Source: Isotricha intestinalis
Lineage: Eukaryota; Ciliophora; Litostomatea; Vestibuliferida; Isotrichidae
Direction: 5' to 3'
Length of the DNA: 31,082 nt
NCBI GenBank assembly: GCA_023807065.1
Contig: JAJJLU010003790.1
Location: 1 to 31,082, forward strand
Numbering within the stretch: the stretch's first letter is position 1; each line of letters starts with the position of its first letter. Below the pieces are notes generated by a model. The model was not told the origin of the DNA, made no database searches, and was given only the letters and a program-made list of their open reading frames with translations. Below are positions 19,262 to 29,935 of the stretch, one piece after another. Both the position numbers and the translations under genes were made by a program.

Positions 19262-20110
19262 AAGAATAAATTACAATAATTGAAAGTTATTTTTGATTAA
19301 ATGATGTATATTATTTGATAAAGGTTTTAATCTTTTAAAAGTATTATAAAAAGTTTATCATTTACATAATAATCAGTACAATATACATCAATTATAGAAC
19401 AATTCAAATTTTTTCCAAAAAATATAATCTTTTTTAATCTTAATTTACTATTATAATAGTTATAATAATTTCAATAAAAAAAAGACAATTAATAATAAAA
19501 AATTTTCTCAGTTGAGTAATTAGTCAAATTTTCTCCTTCATAATATTCATTTGTATAAAGAAAATATATTTACTTTGAAATATTAAAAGTTTTAAATTTA
19601 GTTTTTATAATAAGTAATTTCAATATAATTAATTGGATATTCATTTCTTCTGGATAACATAATATTTCTCATTTGACAGCGTATAATTTTTCATTTTTAA
19701 ATTATTATCCTCGAATAAATTATTATTATTTTTTTATTGTTTAATTTGAAAGTAAAAAGCAATATTTCCCTAAAATTTATTTTTTGATTTTTTTCTCATG
19801 TTAATCTAATGCTTTGATATTTTGGATTCAATATTATATATAAATTGTTATAATTTATATAATGAAAAATATTTAAAACAAGATAAATAATTTATATTAA
19901 TATAAGACTTATAATAATAAAAATTCAATGATTATAATAATTGAAAAAATCATGTGAAGCTTTCAATTCTTTAAATAATTTCATTTTTTGATAATAGTAT
20001 ATTCATTCCAATATCTAATTTATTTTGTGTTTTTTATATTTTATAATAGAAAGAACCTTAGAAAAAACTTCAATATAAAAAACTGATTTCAAATAAATAA
20101 ATGATTTAAT
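19262..20110 (-). pseudogene. Decayed minus-strand ORF, not recognised
   Basis: Protein-like pieces run on the minus strand. LDIGMNILLSKNEII is read near 20000, and 24 open codons at 19601-19672 contain SRRNEYPINYIEITYYKN. A piece near 19480-19555 contains TNEYYEGENLTNYSTEK. A stretch of 47 open codons at 19330-19470 contains FFGKNLNCSIIDVYCTDYYV. They are split by TAA/TGA codons and frame changes, so no intact gene remains. Its order and strand put it just downstream of the BEACH gene, but the pieces do not resemble that protein. The family is not recognised. Confidence 0.4.
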
Positions 20111-20294
20111 TTTTTCACAATTAACATTTGTTTTCTTTTAAAATAAAATGTTTATTATATTAAAGAATTAAATATTTAATTTCATTTATTTATAATTTAA
20201 TTTTTTTGAGTTATTTTAGAAAGAAACATCTCATCCAAAAATAAAATGATTTATTAATAAATTAAAAAAATAAATATTTAAAATTAAATAATAT

Positions 20295-23200
20295 TTATTG
20301 ATTTTTTTGAATTTCATCTAAAAAAGGTAACTTTCTAATTATTATATTATTATACTTTCTCCTATTTTTATATACTAAATAATCAATAAAATCATCTGCT
20401 TTAATAATTAAAGGTTCTTCAAAATCATTTTGAATGGATAATTCACTTAATTTTTCTCCATTAATACTATAACAATATATTTTTTTATTATTTAAATAAG
20501 TAATATAAGAAGGAATTGGTGAAGAAGAAAGAAAAACTTTTTCAACATAATAAATATTACTATTATATATAACTTTAATAATTTTTAAATTAGGTAAAGA
20601 ATATAAATTAATATAATTATCATCAGAACAATCAATTAGCATATTTAAAGTAGAATTTGCATTCATATAATTTATTCTTTTATTATGAGAATGAATAATT
20701 TTAATAAATTCATATAGAGTATTTGGTTTTGGATTAATTACATTTTCATATATTTTAATATTTCCTTTTTCTGTTCCTAAAATTAAAAGTTGATTTCCTA
20801 TTTCCCTTTCATAAAATGTAAATGCTGTTATTTGACTTTTATCAATTAATTTAGAATATTTATTATCTCCTAAATTAAAAAAACATTTTATTTCCAAAGG
20901 TTTAAATATATAAGAATTTCCATTAAAAAATCCAGTATATAAATAAGTATAATTATTTAAATTTAATTTTTTTCTTGTTGACAATTCTTTTTCTATTATT
21001 TCTGAATAAAAATGATTTAATTGAAAGTGTTCATCATCTAAATTTTTATCTAAAATCATATTAGTATACTTAAAATAATTAATTTTAATTTTCGATAAAA
21101 CATCATGAAAATTAAAATTTTTTTTATCCGAACTTTTTTCATGAAAAATTTTAATTGGATTAACACCTAATTCACATAATTTCATTAAACTTTCCTTTTC
21201 TTCTTTATTTAAATTTTTATTTTTATTTAAATAATGACTAAGACAATTTTCATAACAATATCTACTATATAAATTACAATTATTTTGAGCTTCTATGCCA
21301 TTAGATTTAAAACCAAAAATTAAATCAATCCATAAATTAATATTAGTTATTTCTTCTAAAATTTCTCTATAAATAATAATAAACAAATAAGGATTATTTT
21401 TACACCAAAAAGGAAGAAAAACATTATTAACAGAAACATCACCTTTAAACAATTTTTTATATAAATTAACAGTAGTATTCCATTGATTATTATTCTTAAT
21501 TAAATCTTGTAATTTTCCTAAATTTAAATGATTAATATTTAGAAACATTTCAGGAAAAAAAAAAAATTCAGGAATTAATTCTCTTAAATCTGATTTTTCA
21601 GAAATGACACTATTAAAAGTTTTTTCTAAATTAATAAATAATCTATCAGGAGCATCAAAATCTTCTCCTTGAATTTTAATAGCAGTTTTTGTAAAAGGAA
21701 ATATTCTTGTTAAAAAATGAGAAGTATATGCTGAATTAGAAAAATGAGTGCCAAAAAGATATGGGAAGAGTATTAATTCGATACTTTTATCTTTTAATTT
21801 TTCATATATATCTATTTTTAATTCATATTGTTTTTCTGGGAAAGAATTTTGATTTTTTATATTATATTCATTTATTGATTCTATTATTTCTTTATAATTT
21901 TTTGAAGAGTATCCTTTGTATTTTTCATTTTTTTTGTTTGTTTGATTATGATTATAATTATTTATTATTTTAGTTTTCTCTTCTTCCATTATTTCTTTAA
22001 AATTATTTTTTGATTTTTCGTCTATATCATCTATATTGAATTCTTCTTTTATACATTTAAATGCATTTATATATTGATTAATATAAGTTATTTTTCTTCT
22101 TAATCCTTTTTCATTTAATTCCATTAAACCTAAAGGACAATTAAAATCTCTTTTACTTTTTTCAATTAAACCTTTTTTTATTATTTCTATTATTTCATTA
22201 TTTGTTTTTTCTTCTTCTGAAAATTCAAAAGAAGTTATATAATTTGTTATTATCCAAGGAAAAACTGGATATTGATTAATATCTCTTAAGGATCTATTTC
22301 CAAATATATTTACCCACATTAAATATTCTAAAGTTGAAATTTGGTTTTCATTCCATTTTTTTTCAATATCTTTTATTTCCAAATTTTTTTTTATTGTCTC
22401 AATTAATTTTTCATAAATTTTATTTCTATCATTTATTTTATCGAAAATAAAAAAATATGATTTGTTTCTTGAAGAAAAAATTTCTATTGAATTCGGTTGA
22501 TCATAATAATTTCTTGGGAAAATATAGTTTATTTCATTATAATATATTTTTAAATATTTATTTTTTTTATTATTTGGTAATAAATCGCCATAGCATTTTT
22601 TGTTTTCATCATTAATTTCAATAAATTGTAAAAAATCTTTTTCTAAAACAAATATTCCTTTAAAATGATTTGATATTATTAATAAACAACAAGAATAATA
22701 ATTATCACCTAATTTTTTAATTTCAATATTAATATCTTCAATTTTTATTGTTGGATATGGAATAATGTAAACTTTTTCATTTTTCTCAGAAAAAACATTA
22801 TAATATTTATTAAATTCATCATCATACACCATTGGAATGATTAATGGAGATATTTTTTCTTTTGTTAAATGATTACTTTTTTTATAATATATTTTTAATT
22901 TATTATCTTTATTTTGATTGAAAAATAATTTTTTTTCTGAATATGCTCCATTCCATGTAAAAAGATCATATTTTATTTTTTTATAAAATTTTAATTTGGA
23001 AAAAGTCTTTATTTGATTTTTTAATTGTATTTCAAATATTTTTTTGGAAATATTTTCATTTTTAAAATCAAATTCCTTTTTTATTATTTCTTCAGATTTT
23101 GGAAATTCTAAAATTTCCTTTTTTATTTCTTTTTCAATTATTGTTTTAATTATATTTTTAATATCAATTTCAGTCTCATTCATCATTGAATCACTAGAAT

Positions 23201-26200
23201 ATTTTTTTATTAGCTCATTAAATTGATATAAAAGAGTATTTTCATTAATTTGATTTTTTTTGTCTTTACTTTTATCAATTAAGAGTTTTAACCAATCAAA
23301 AACAAATTGAACTTGTTGGTTTAATTTTTCATAGAAATACAATATTTTCAAAAAACAAAGAAATTTTTCTTTTATTTCATCATTATTTTTATTTGTTAGA
23401 AAAATAAAAGTAGAAATTATTATAATAGTTTGATAATTATCATTTTTAATATCATTTTTAAAAAAATGATAAAGAAAATAATTATTAAAAAAGTCAAAAA
23501 ATTTAGAGTCAAATGTTTTATCTTTATTTAGAGATTTTTCAATTAAATTATCTTTTTTATCTTCAGAAAAAAAAAAATCAATTACTGTTTTTATATCTTG
23601 AATTGGAAATCCGTGATTAAATTGAATTTTATTTAAAATCTCTTTACATTTATTAATATAGTCATTAAATTTTTGCTGAATATTATTTATTTGATTTTTT
23701 TTACATATTTCTTCTTCAATTTTTTCATTTGTTTCTTTAATTAAATCTATAATATAGTTTATTGGATATTTGTTATTAAAAACGATATAATATTTATTTT
23801 CATATAATTGAAATTCACATGAATTAAACAAAAGATTAGTTATATAATCGATTATATTTTCTTTATATTGAATCAAAATATGTGAAATAATTTTTAAAAC
23901 TATTTTTTTATATGAATTAATTGTTTTTCCAAAAATGCAGTTTTGAAAATTTTTATCTAAAACATAAATATATATCATCATTTTATTTAATTGATTTTTC
24001 ATAATATTATAAATTTTTTCAGAATCAAGAGAAATGATATATTCATATAAATTATCATTATATTCTTTAATTAAATATATTACTCCATAAAAAAAATTAT
24101 CATCATATGATTTATAACTATCAATTAAGCTTATTTTTTCAATTTTATCTAAATCGACAAAGCCTATAAAAATAAATCTAAAAAGTATATTTAGCCATTC
24201 ATAAAAATAATAATTATAAATATTATCTAATTTATTTTTTATCAAATTCTTTCCTTCATTGACCATTTCATTTGGAAAATTTTCAATTCTAAAATTATTT
24301 AATAAAAAATTAGTTAATTCTGTTGATTTATTTTGTTCTATTTCTTTATATAATTTAAATGTTATTTTTTTAACTATCCTGAATATTTCAAATTTTATAT
24401 TGTCATTTCTATTTAATAAAGAGATGATTGTTTCATCAAATTTATTTTTTACAATTGTTTTTAAATCTTCATCTTTCATATTTTCATTATTTCCTTCTTC
24501 AATACTAAAATTAATAATTGAATTATTAACTTTATTTGAAGAAATTAATTGAAATAAAAAAGAAAGACAATAATCATTTTTGTTTCTTTTATAAATTTCT
24601 TTTATAAATGTATTTATTTCTTCTGGAGTTTCCTTATATTTACTAATTTCGAAAAAAATTTCATCTATAGTCCAATTTTTGAATAATAAAGAAAGAAACG
24701 TATTTTCTTTTTTTTTATTGTTCTGGACTTTTTCGTTTTTTGATATTAATTCTAATATTTTTTTATAAAATTGTTTTTTATCTTTTGATGAATAATTATT
24801 TATTATTTTAAAATTGAAAAATATTGAAGAAAAAAAGGATGAATTTTCAATTATTGATTTTTCTTCTGACATTCGAATAATTGTATTAAAAAAAATACTC
24901 CCTAAAATAATTTCTTTTTCTAAATTTTCAATATATAAACTTATATATTTATAAAATTTAGTATAATTTATATGACATGAATTTTTTTTTGATTTGTTTT
25001 GAATATTTTCAATTAAATTTATTAAAGAATCCAAAATATTAACTTGAAGATTTATGTTTTTTTGTTGTTTGTTATTTTGATTTAATATATTCAGAAATTC
25101 AAAAAGAGGAATTAAATTATTAATTCCTCCAATCAGGGAAATATTTTTAGTATAATTTTTATAAGAATAAATATAATTTTTATAAAAATTATCTTTTGAT
25201 TTAGATAAATATGCTTTATTATTATCAATTGGGTCGTTTATTTCAAAAGTTTTTTCATTAAATAAATAAGGACTGAAAATAAAATTAAAATCATTCATTT
25301 CTAATTTTATTTTTTTTAATCCACTTTTTAAAATTAAATCTAAATCTTTTTTATTAATGTCTTTATATGATGAAAAAATATAAGATAATTTACCTTTATA
25401 ATTTTTCATAAATGAAATTGAAGAAATTAAATTATTATTTAAACTATAATTTTGGACCTTTTTTTTTTCAATATTATCTTTATCAATTAAATTCTCTAAA
25501 ATAATATTTAATGTATTATTATTATTTTCTTCAAAATTTAATTTTATGTGATTCCATTGATTAAATTGAATCTTAACCTCTAAATTTTCAATTAATTTTT
25601 CATTTTCATAAACTTTAATAATATTATTTTCTTCGAGTTTAACTATTATTTTATTATTATCACTTAAAGTAATATTAATTAAATTTGTATTTTTATTATT
25701 ACAATATTTATCAATATAAAAAGAAAAAAAAATAGAAAAATTATTTGTAATCATTAAATTATTATCTTTATTTATATTAGTAGTAATTTCACTACAATCT
25801 TTATCAAAGAAGAAAAAATATTTTTTTGGATAAAATTTTTCTACTTTAATATTTTCACCATAAAATAAATTTAGAATATTTAAATAATTTAAAAGGTCTT
25901 CTTCAGTTAAATTTTTTTCCCTGTGTTGTCTTCCTATTTTTCCATAAATATAATCATAAAAATCTTTTTGAAGAGTAATATTTTTAACAAAAAAAATTAT
26001 TAAATCTTTTGATATTTCTTTTAAATCTTTATTATACAAAAATAAATCAATTATAATTTTTATAATATTATTTTCATTTGAAAAACAAGGAGAAGAAATA
26101 ATTATTTCTGCGATTTCTTTAAAATTAGAAAAGATATCTTTAAATAATTCTAAAATTTTTTTCTTTTCATCATGAAGAGTTACATCTTCTTTTAAATTAT

Positions 26201-26351
26201 TTATTAATTTTTTAATATTTGATTCTGAATTTTTAACAAATTCAATTTTTTCGTCATTAATAAATTCAACAAATTTTTCAATTTTAAATTCATTTTTTTT
26301 ATTTAAATTATTTTCCTCATTTCCTAAATTTATCAAACCACCTCCTTCCAT
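20295..26351 (-). CDS. BEACH-domain protein with lectin-like, PH-BEACH and WD40 parts
   Basis: 2018 residues in one uninterrupted frame. BEACH proteins (LYST, NBEA, WDFY3, LvsA-type) are large scaffolds in vesicle and lysosome-related membrane traffic. Residues about 175-335 resemble a concanavalin-like lectin sandwich (NNFSIFFSFYIDKY; FNQWNHIKLNFEE). A long alpha-helical region follows to about 1150. A PH-BEACH module at about 1185-1315 contains CCLLIISNHFKGIFVLEKDF. The BEACH domain at about 1330-1735 contains STLEYLMWVNIFGNRS, QYPVFPWIITNY, GTHFSNSAYTSHFL, DAPDRLF, IPEFFFFPE and NPIKIFHEK. It is longer than usual because about 90 residues are inserted before the GTHFS motif. Residues about 1810-2010 form a WD40-like C-terminus (LLILGTEKGNIKIYE; MLIDCSDDNYINLYSL). 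Stop is TAA. The domain order is the family's standard order; the specific subfamily cannot be fixed by eye. Confidence 0.93.
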   Translation of the reverse strand: MEGGGLINLGNEENNLNKKNEFKIEKFVEFINDEKIEFVKNSESNIKKLINNLKEDVTLHDEKKKILELFKDIFSNFKEIAEIIISSPCFSNENNIIKIIIDLFLYNKDLKEISKDLIIFFVKNITLQKDFYDYIYGKIGRQHREKNLTEEDLLNYLNILNLFYGENIKVEKFYPKKYFFFFDKDCSEITTNINKDNNLMITNNFSIFFSFYIDKYCNNKNTNLINITLSDNNKIIVKLEENNIIKVYENEKLIENLEVKIQFNQWNHIKLNFEENNNNTLNIILENLIDKDNIEKKKVQNYSLNNNLISSISFMKNYKGKLSYIFSSYKDINKKDLDLILKSGLKKIKLEMNDFNFIFSPYLFNEKTFEINDPIDNNKAYLSKSKDNFYKNYIYSYKNYTKNISLIGGINNLIPLFEFLNILNQNNKQQKNINLQVNILDSLINLIENIQNKSKKNSCHINYTKFYKYISLYIENLEKEIILGSIFFNTIIRMSEEKSIIENSSFFSSIFFNFKIINNYSSKDKKQFYKKILELISKNEKVQNNKKKENTFLSLLFKNWTIDEIFFEISKYKETPEEINTFIKEIYKRNKNDYCLSFLFQLISSNKVNNSIINFSIEEGNNENMKDEDLKTIVKNKFDETIISLLNRNDNIKFEIFRIVKKITFKLYKEIEQNKSTELTNFLLNNFRIENFPNEMVNEGKNLIKNKLDNIYNYYFYEWLNILFRFIFIGFVDLDKIEKISLIDSYKSYDDNFFYGVIYLIKEYNDNLYEYIISLDSEKIYNIMKNQLNKMMIYIYVLDKNFQNCIFGKTINSYKKIVLKIISHILIQYKENIIDYITNLLFNSCEFQLYENKYYIVFNNKYPINYIIDLIKETNEKIEEEICKKNQINNIQQKFNDYINKCKEILNKIQFNHGFPIQDIKTVIDFFFSEDKKDNLIEKSLNKDKTFDSKFFDFFNNYFLYHFFKNDIKNDNYQTIIIISTFIFLTNKNNDEIKEKFLCFLKILYFYEKLNQQVQFVFDWLKLLIDKSKDKKNQINENTLLYQFNELIKKYSSDSMMNETEIDIKNIIKTIIEKEIKKEILEFPKSEEIIKKEFDFKNENISKKIFEIQLKNQIKTFSKLKFYKKIKYDLFTWNGAYSEKKLFFNQNKDNKLKIYYKKSNHLTKEKISPLIIPMVYDDEFNKYYNVFSEKNEKVYIIPYPTIKIEDINIEIKKLGDNYYSCCLLIISNHFKGIFVLEKDFLQFIEINDENKKCYGDLLPNNKKNKYLKIYYNEINYIFPRNYYDQPNSIEIFSSRNKSYFFIFDKINDRNKIYEKLIETIKKNLEIKDIEKKWNENQISTLEYLMWVNIFGNRSLRDINQYPVFPWIITNYITSFEFSEEEKTNNEIIEIIKKGLIEKSKRDFNCPLGLMELNEKGLRRKITYINQYINAFKCIKEEFNIDDIDEKSKNNFKEIMEEEKTKIINNYNHNQTNKKNEKYKGYSSKNYKEIIESINEYNIKNQNSFPEKQYELKIDIYEKLKDKSIELILFPYLFGTHFSNSAYTSHFLTRIFPFTKTAIKIQGEDFDAPDRLFINLEKTFNSVISEKSDLRELIPEFFFFPEMFLNINHLNLGKLQDLIKNNNQWNTTVNLYKKLFKGDVSVNNVFLPFWCKNNPYLFIIIYREILEEITNINLWIDLIFGFKSNGIEAQNNCNLYSRYCYENCLSHYLNKNKNLNKEEKESLMKLCELGVNPIKIFHEKSSDKKNFNFHDVLSKIKINYFKYTNMILDKNLDDEHFQLNHFYSEIIEKELSTRKKLNLNNYTYLYTGFFNGNSYIFKPLEIKCFFNLGDNKYSKLIDKSQITAFTFYEREIGNQLLILGTEKGNIKIYENVINPKPNTLYEFIKIIHSHNKRINYMNANSTLNMLIDCSDDNYINLYSLPNLKIIKVIYNSNIYYVEKVFLSSSPIPSYITYLNNKKIYCYSINGEKLSELSIQNDFEEPLIIKADDFIDYLVYKNRRKYNNIIIRKLPFLDEIQKNQ

Positions 26352-26761
26352 TTTCTTAACAAAAAAATAAATTAATATTATTGTTTATTTTATAAGTATT
26401 ATTTATTTAAGTGATTTTTGTTAATTTTTGAAAATATTTCAATTTTTGAATTGTGTATGTTCTATAAGGAAATTTATTTCTATGAATAAAAGAAAGAAGA
26501 TTAAAAATTTTATTATATGTTTTTTTTTATATTTTTTTATATAAATTATATAAATTATTATGTCATAATAATTATATTTAAATTGAATTCTTTTATTTCT
26601 TCTCTTAGAAAATCAAATTTAAAAAAAATAGATTCAATTCACCTTTTTAACATAACAACTTCTGTAAAAAAAATAAATAAATAAAAACTTCATTTACCAA
26701 AAAAAAATATTAAATAAAATTAAAACCCCCTTATATGTTAAAATATAAAATATAAATAAAA
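26352..26761. promoter_or_regulatory. Divergent upstream region of the BEACH and LRR genes
   Basis: 410 bases without an ORF separate two outward-facing starts, so both promoters should be here. The DNA is A/T-rich, with an A-tract region (AAAAACCCCC-like patch at about 26720) near the LRR start. No specific element is claimed. Confidence 0.35.
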
Positions 26762-28384
26762 ATGGGATGTTCAGGAGAAAAAGCATTAAAAGGAGATTCA
26801 TCACAATATAATATAGAATTATATACTTTAAAATCCCAAGATTCAAGATTTGTATATAAACTTCAAAAAAGAACATCAGTAAAAATAATAAAAAAAGAAG
26901 ATTCTAATATATTAGATGATATAAATAACAATGACAATGAAGAAATAAATAGCTTAACTTCAGATGAAAAATTTGAATATAATTCTATATTTTTATTGTG
27001 TTTAACAAATCATGAAACATTTAAAAATTATAAGGAAATAATTGAATTAAAACCAGTTAACATACCTTCCTTAATAAAAGTAATTATTATTGTAACATAT
27101 GAATCAACTCAAAATGGAATTGAAAAAGATTTAATTAAAAAAGGAATTGAACAATTAGAAAATTTTCCAAATGGAGTTATTGATATTGAAGCTATGAAAG
27201 AAAAATATGATGTTAGTCAAAATCCAAATATCACAAACGATAATTTAAATTTAAGTGATGATGATGATTCTGATGATGATGAATTAATTATTGAAGAAGA
27301 AGTTACTGAAAAAACTTTATCTGATTGTAACAAATTATTATTTGAGAATGATTTCAGTGAAAAATTAAATTTAAATGATGAAGATGATATTGTTTGTAAG
27401 AATAAAATTATTAAAATTATTTTTGAAAATTGTAAATTTAATGACATTTATACTTTTTCTTTATTAATAGGGAATTTAGAGAAATATCAAAATTTAAAAA
27501 AATTTGGTTTCAACAATAATTTAATACCCTCAAATTTTGAAGGTTGGAATTCAATAAGTCAATTAATAAATAATAATTATAATATAAGAATATTAGACTT
27601 AAGAGCTTCATCATTAAATGATTATAACTTTGAAAATATATCACAAAGTATATTTGATAAGAGAATAAGATTATTAGATATATCAGAAAATTTTTTAACT
27701 TTAGATTCAATGAAAAACCTTTCTTTATTTTTAAAAAACAATAAAACATTGAAAAAATTATATGTTCAAAGAAATGCAGTTGCTCAATTTAAAGCTGAAG
27801 GAGTGAAATATGTTTGTGAAGGATTATCTAATCATCCTAATCTTATAGTTTTAGATATTTCATATATGGAATTAACTGGTTGTGGGGTTTATTTAGGTCA
27901 ATTTATTTCTCAAAATAATATTTTACAAGATTTAAATGTTGCTAATTGTAAATTAAATGTACATGATTTTAAAAATATTTGTCGACCTATTTGTAATAAT
28001 AAATCTTTAAAAATTTTCGATATTTCTTATAATGATATGGGTGGAAAAAATAGTTTAATTGAATTAGGTGAAGCTATTAAAAAAAATAAATCTCTTATTG
28101 AAATTCATTTAGATCAAATGAATTTAGATATGGATAATTATAACATTATTTTTGATTCAATTGAAATTAATCAAAATATTAAATATTATAGTTTGAGTTA
28201 TAATAGTAATTTAAGTCCTAAATTAGTTTTAAAATTCTTTTTGCAAAAAAATGGAGTTGAAACTCTAGAATATATTCCTTATAATCCAGACACTCATCCT
28301 GGAAAAGAATTGACTTTGGAAGAAAAGAAAATTGTGGAAAAGTTTAAAACTGATAAACCAAAAATGAAATTAATTACAAAATAA
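26762..28384 (+). CDS. Ribonuclease-inhibitor-type LRR protein with possible N-terminal lipidation
   Basis: 540 residues. The start MGCSGEK places Gly2 and Cys3 as in dually acylated (myristoyl plus palmitoyl) proteins, although the usual Ser/Thr at position 6 is Glu here, so lipidation is only possible. Residues about 20-150 are an unrecognised globular region. An acidic linker follows (LSDDDDSDDDELIIEEE). From about 215 to 500, RNI-type LRRs of roughly 28 residues repeat: IRILDLRASSLNDYNFENIS, IRLLDISENFLTLDSMKNLS, LIVLDISYMELTGCGVYLGQ, LQDLNVANCKLNVHDFKNIC, LKIFDISYNDMGG and LIEIHLDQMNLD. This is the NLRC3/RNH1-like arrangement, a protein-binding scaffold. If acylated, it would act at a membrane. 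Start is the first ATG after an A-rich leader; stop is TAA. Confidence 0.85.
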   Translation: MGCSGEKALKGDSSQYNIELYTLKSQDSRFVYKLQKRTSVKIIKKEDSNILDDINNNDNEEINSLTSDEKFEYNSIFLLCLTNHETFKNYKEIIELKPVNIPSLIKVIIIVTYESTQNGIEKDLIKKGIEQLENFPNGVIDIEAMKEKYDVSQNPNITNDNLNLSDDDDSDDDELIIEEEVTEKTLSDCNKLLFENDFSEKLNLNDEDDIVCKNKIIKIIFENCKFNDIYTFSLLIGNLEKYQNLKKFGFNNNLIPSNFEGWNSISQLINNNYNIRILDLRASSLNDYNFENISQSIFDKRIRLLDISENFLTLDSMKNLSLFLKNNKTLKKLYVQRNAVAQFKAEGVKYVCEGLSNHPNLIVLDISYMELTGCGVYLGQFISQNNILQDLNVANCKLNVHDFKNICRPICNNKSLKIFDISYNDMGGKNSLIELGEAIKKNKSLIEIHLDQMNLDMDNYNIIFDSIEINQNIKYYSLSYNSNLSPKLVLKFFLQKNGVETLEYIPYNPDTHPGKELTLEEKKIVEKFKTDKPKMKLITK

Positions 28385-28625
28385 AATTTTTATGGGGTTT
28401 TTTAATATTTTTAAAAATTTTATTAAATTTTAAAAAAAAAGACATTTGTTTCTCTATATTTAGTTACAAATATTATTGGAATAAGTAATTTTTAAAATAA
28501 TTTTTTTTTTAAATTCATATTCTCGGAAAAATAATTTAATATGTTATTGACATACTTTTTTATAGAAATGATTTTTTGAAAAAAACAAAATAAAAGAAAT
28601 TAGTATATTTTTTATTATAATATAT

Positions 28626-29810
28626 TCAATTATCTAATATTTGTTTAATAACCATTATTCTATCTTTCATTCTTTCTAAACTTTCATCACCTTTACATTT
28701 TTCTTTTAATTTTTCTTCGAGTCTTTTAATATAATCATTAATGTTTTTTTTTTTCATTTCATTAACAGCATCACTATGATTAGATAAAATTAAAAAAATA
28801 TCAATAATTAAATCATTAATTGTTTCTTTTTCTTCATCATTTAATTCATTTACTTTAAAATTTTCAAAATAAATTTTATCAATATCTTCAATTCCTAATT
28901 TACTATTTTTTTCTTGATTAATTTCACAAATAATTTTAATTAAATATTTATATAAAATACAATTATTTTCTAATAATTGATCAATATATTTTTCATATTC
29001 AAAAGAACAATTTCTAATTAATCTTAATATGTTAGTTATTTTCATATTATTCATTTTATCAAAAAGAATAAGAAAAATTTTAAATATTTTATTTGATAAA
29101 ATAAGTTCTCTTCCTTCTTTTAAACAAGAAACATTGGAAATAATAGAAGAGCAAAAATTAAAAGAATTATGATAAATATATTCAAAAAAGTTATCAAGTA
29201 ATTTAAAAAAAATAATTCCATGAGTTTTTTCATTTGAATTATTTAAATCTAAAATATATTTTTGTCCTTCTTCATAAGAGGTTAAATTTGAAAGAAACAT
29301 AAAATATAAATTTAAATAGCTTTCATTTTCATTTTGAGAATTATTTATTTTTGAAGAGTTAATAACATATTTTTCAAATTCAAAATTAACATTAAATTCA
29401 ATTCCATTTTTTAAATAATTATTATTATCTAAGCTATCTAAAATTATATCATCTACATTATCATAATTTTTTTCTTCTTTTTTTAATTCTTTTTTTATTA
29501 AACGAAAAACAATGCTTAATATTCTATGAAAAGTATTTAATTTTAAAAAGGAATTTAAATATTTTTCGTTTGTTGATAAATTGATTAAAATTTGAAGAAT
29601 TAAATCTTTTTCTTTTATATCTTCATTTTCAATTAATCTAATCATAATCTTTGGTAATTCTATTTCAATAAATATATCTATTAATTCCTTTGATTCAGTT
29701 AAACTTAATATTATTTCTAAAGCTTGTTTTCTTGCTGCTGGTGATTTTAAACACTCTATTACTGATTTTATTTGATTTGTGTATACTGATTTTTTATCAT
29801 TGTTTTCCAT
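28626..29810 (-). CDS. HGH1: HGH1-family armadillo-like chaperone
   Basis: 394 residues. HGH1 is a cytosolic armadillo-repeat protein that helps fold translation elongation factor eEF2 together with Hsp90 and the TRiC chaperonin. The order of helices and motifs fits the family: an N-terminal repeat with LTESKELIDIFIEIELPKI, NLSTNEKYLNSFL, then FLSNLTSYEEGQKYILD, SSIISNVSCLKEGRELIL, and the family's landmark ILRLIRNCSFEYEKYIDQLL (compare 'GT(L/V)RNCCF' in HGH1). The C-terminal helical part (NDLIIDIFLILSNHSDAVNE) ends in a Lys/Glu-rich helix. Length is close to that of yeast and animal HGH1, with an Asn/Asp-rich insert near residue 115. Stop is TGA. The neighbour on the same strand, 125 bases upstream, is unrelated. 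Confidence 0.82.
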   Translation of the reverse strand: MENNDKKSVYTNQIKSVIECLKSPAARKQALEIILSLTESKELIDIFIEIELPKIMIRLIENEDIKEKDLILQILINLSTNEKYLNSFLKLNTFHRILSIVFRLIKKELKKEEKNYDNVDDIILDSLDNNNYLKNGIEFNVNFEFEKYVINSSKINNSQNENESYLNLYFMFLSNLTSYEEGQKYILDLNNSNEKTHGIIFFKLLDNFFEYIYHNSFNFCSSIISNVSCLKEGRELILSNKIFKIFLILFDKMNNMKITNILRLIRNCSFEYEKYIDQLLENNCILYKYLIKIICEINQEKNSKLGIEDIDKIYFENFKVNELNDEEKETINDLIIDIFLILSNHSDAVNEMKKKNINDYIKRLEEKLKEKCKGDESLERMKDRIMVIKQILDN

Positions 29811-29935
29811 TTAATATATATTATATTTTTTTATTTTTTTATATTTTTTTTTGGAAAAAATTTTGAATTATAAAATTATAGAATATATAATTATAATGGG
29901 TTATTTAAAATATATTAGAATAATAATAGTCATTT

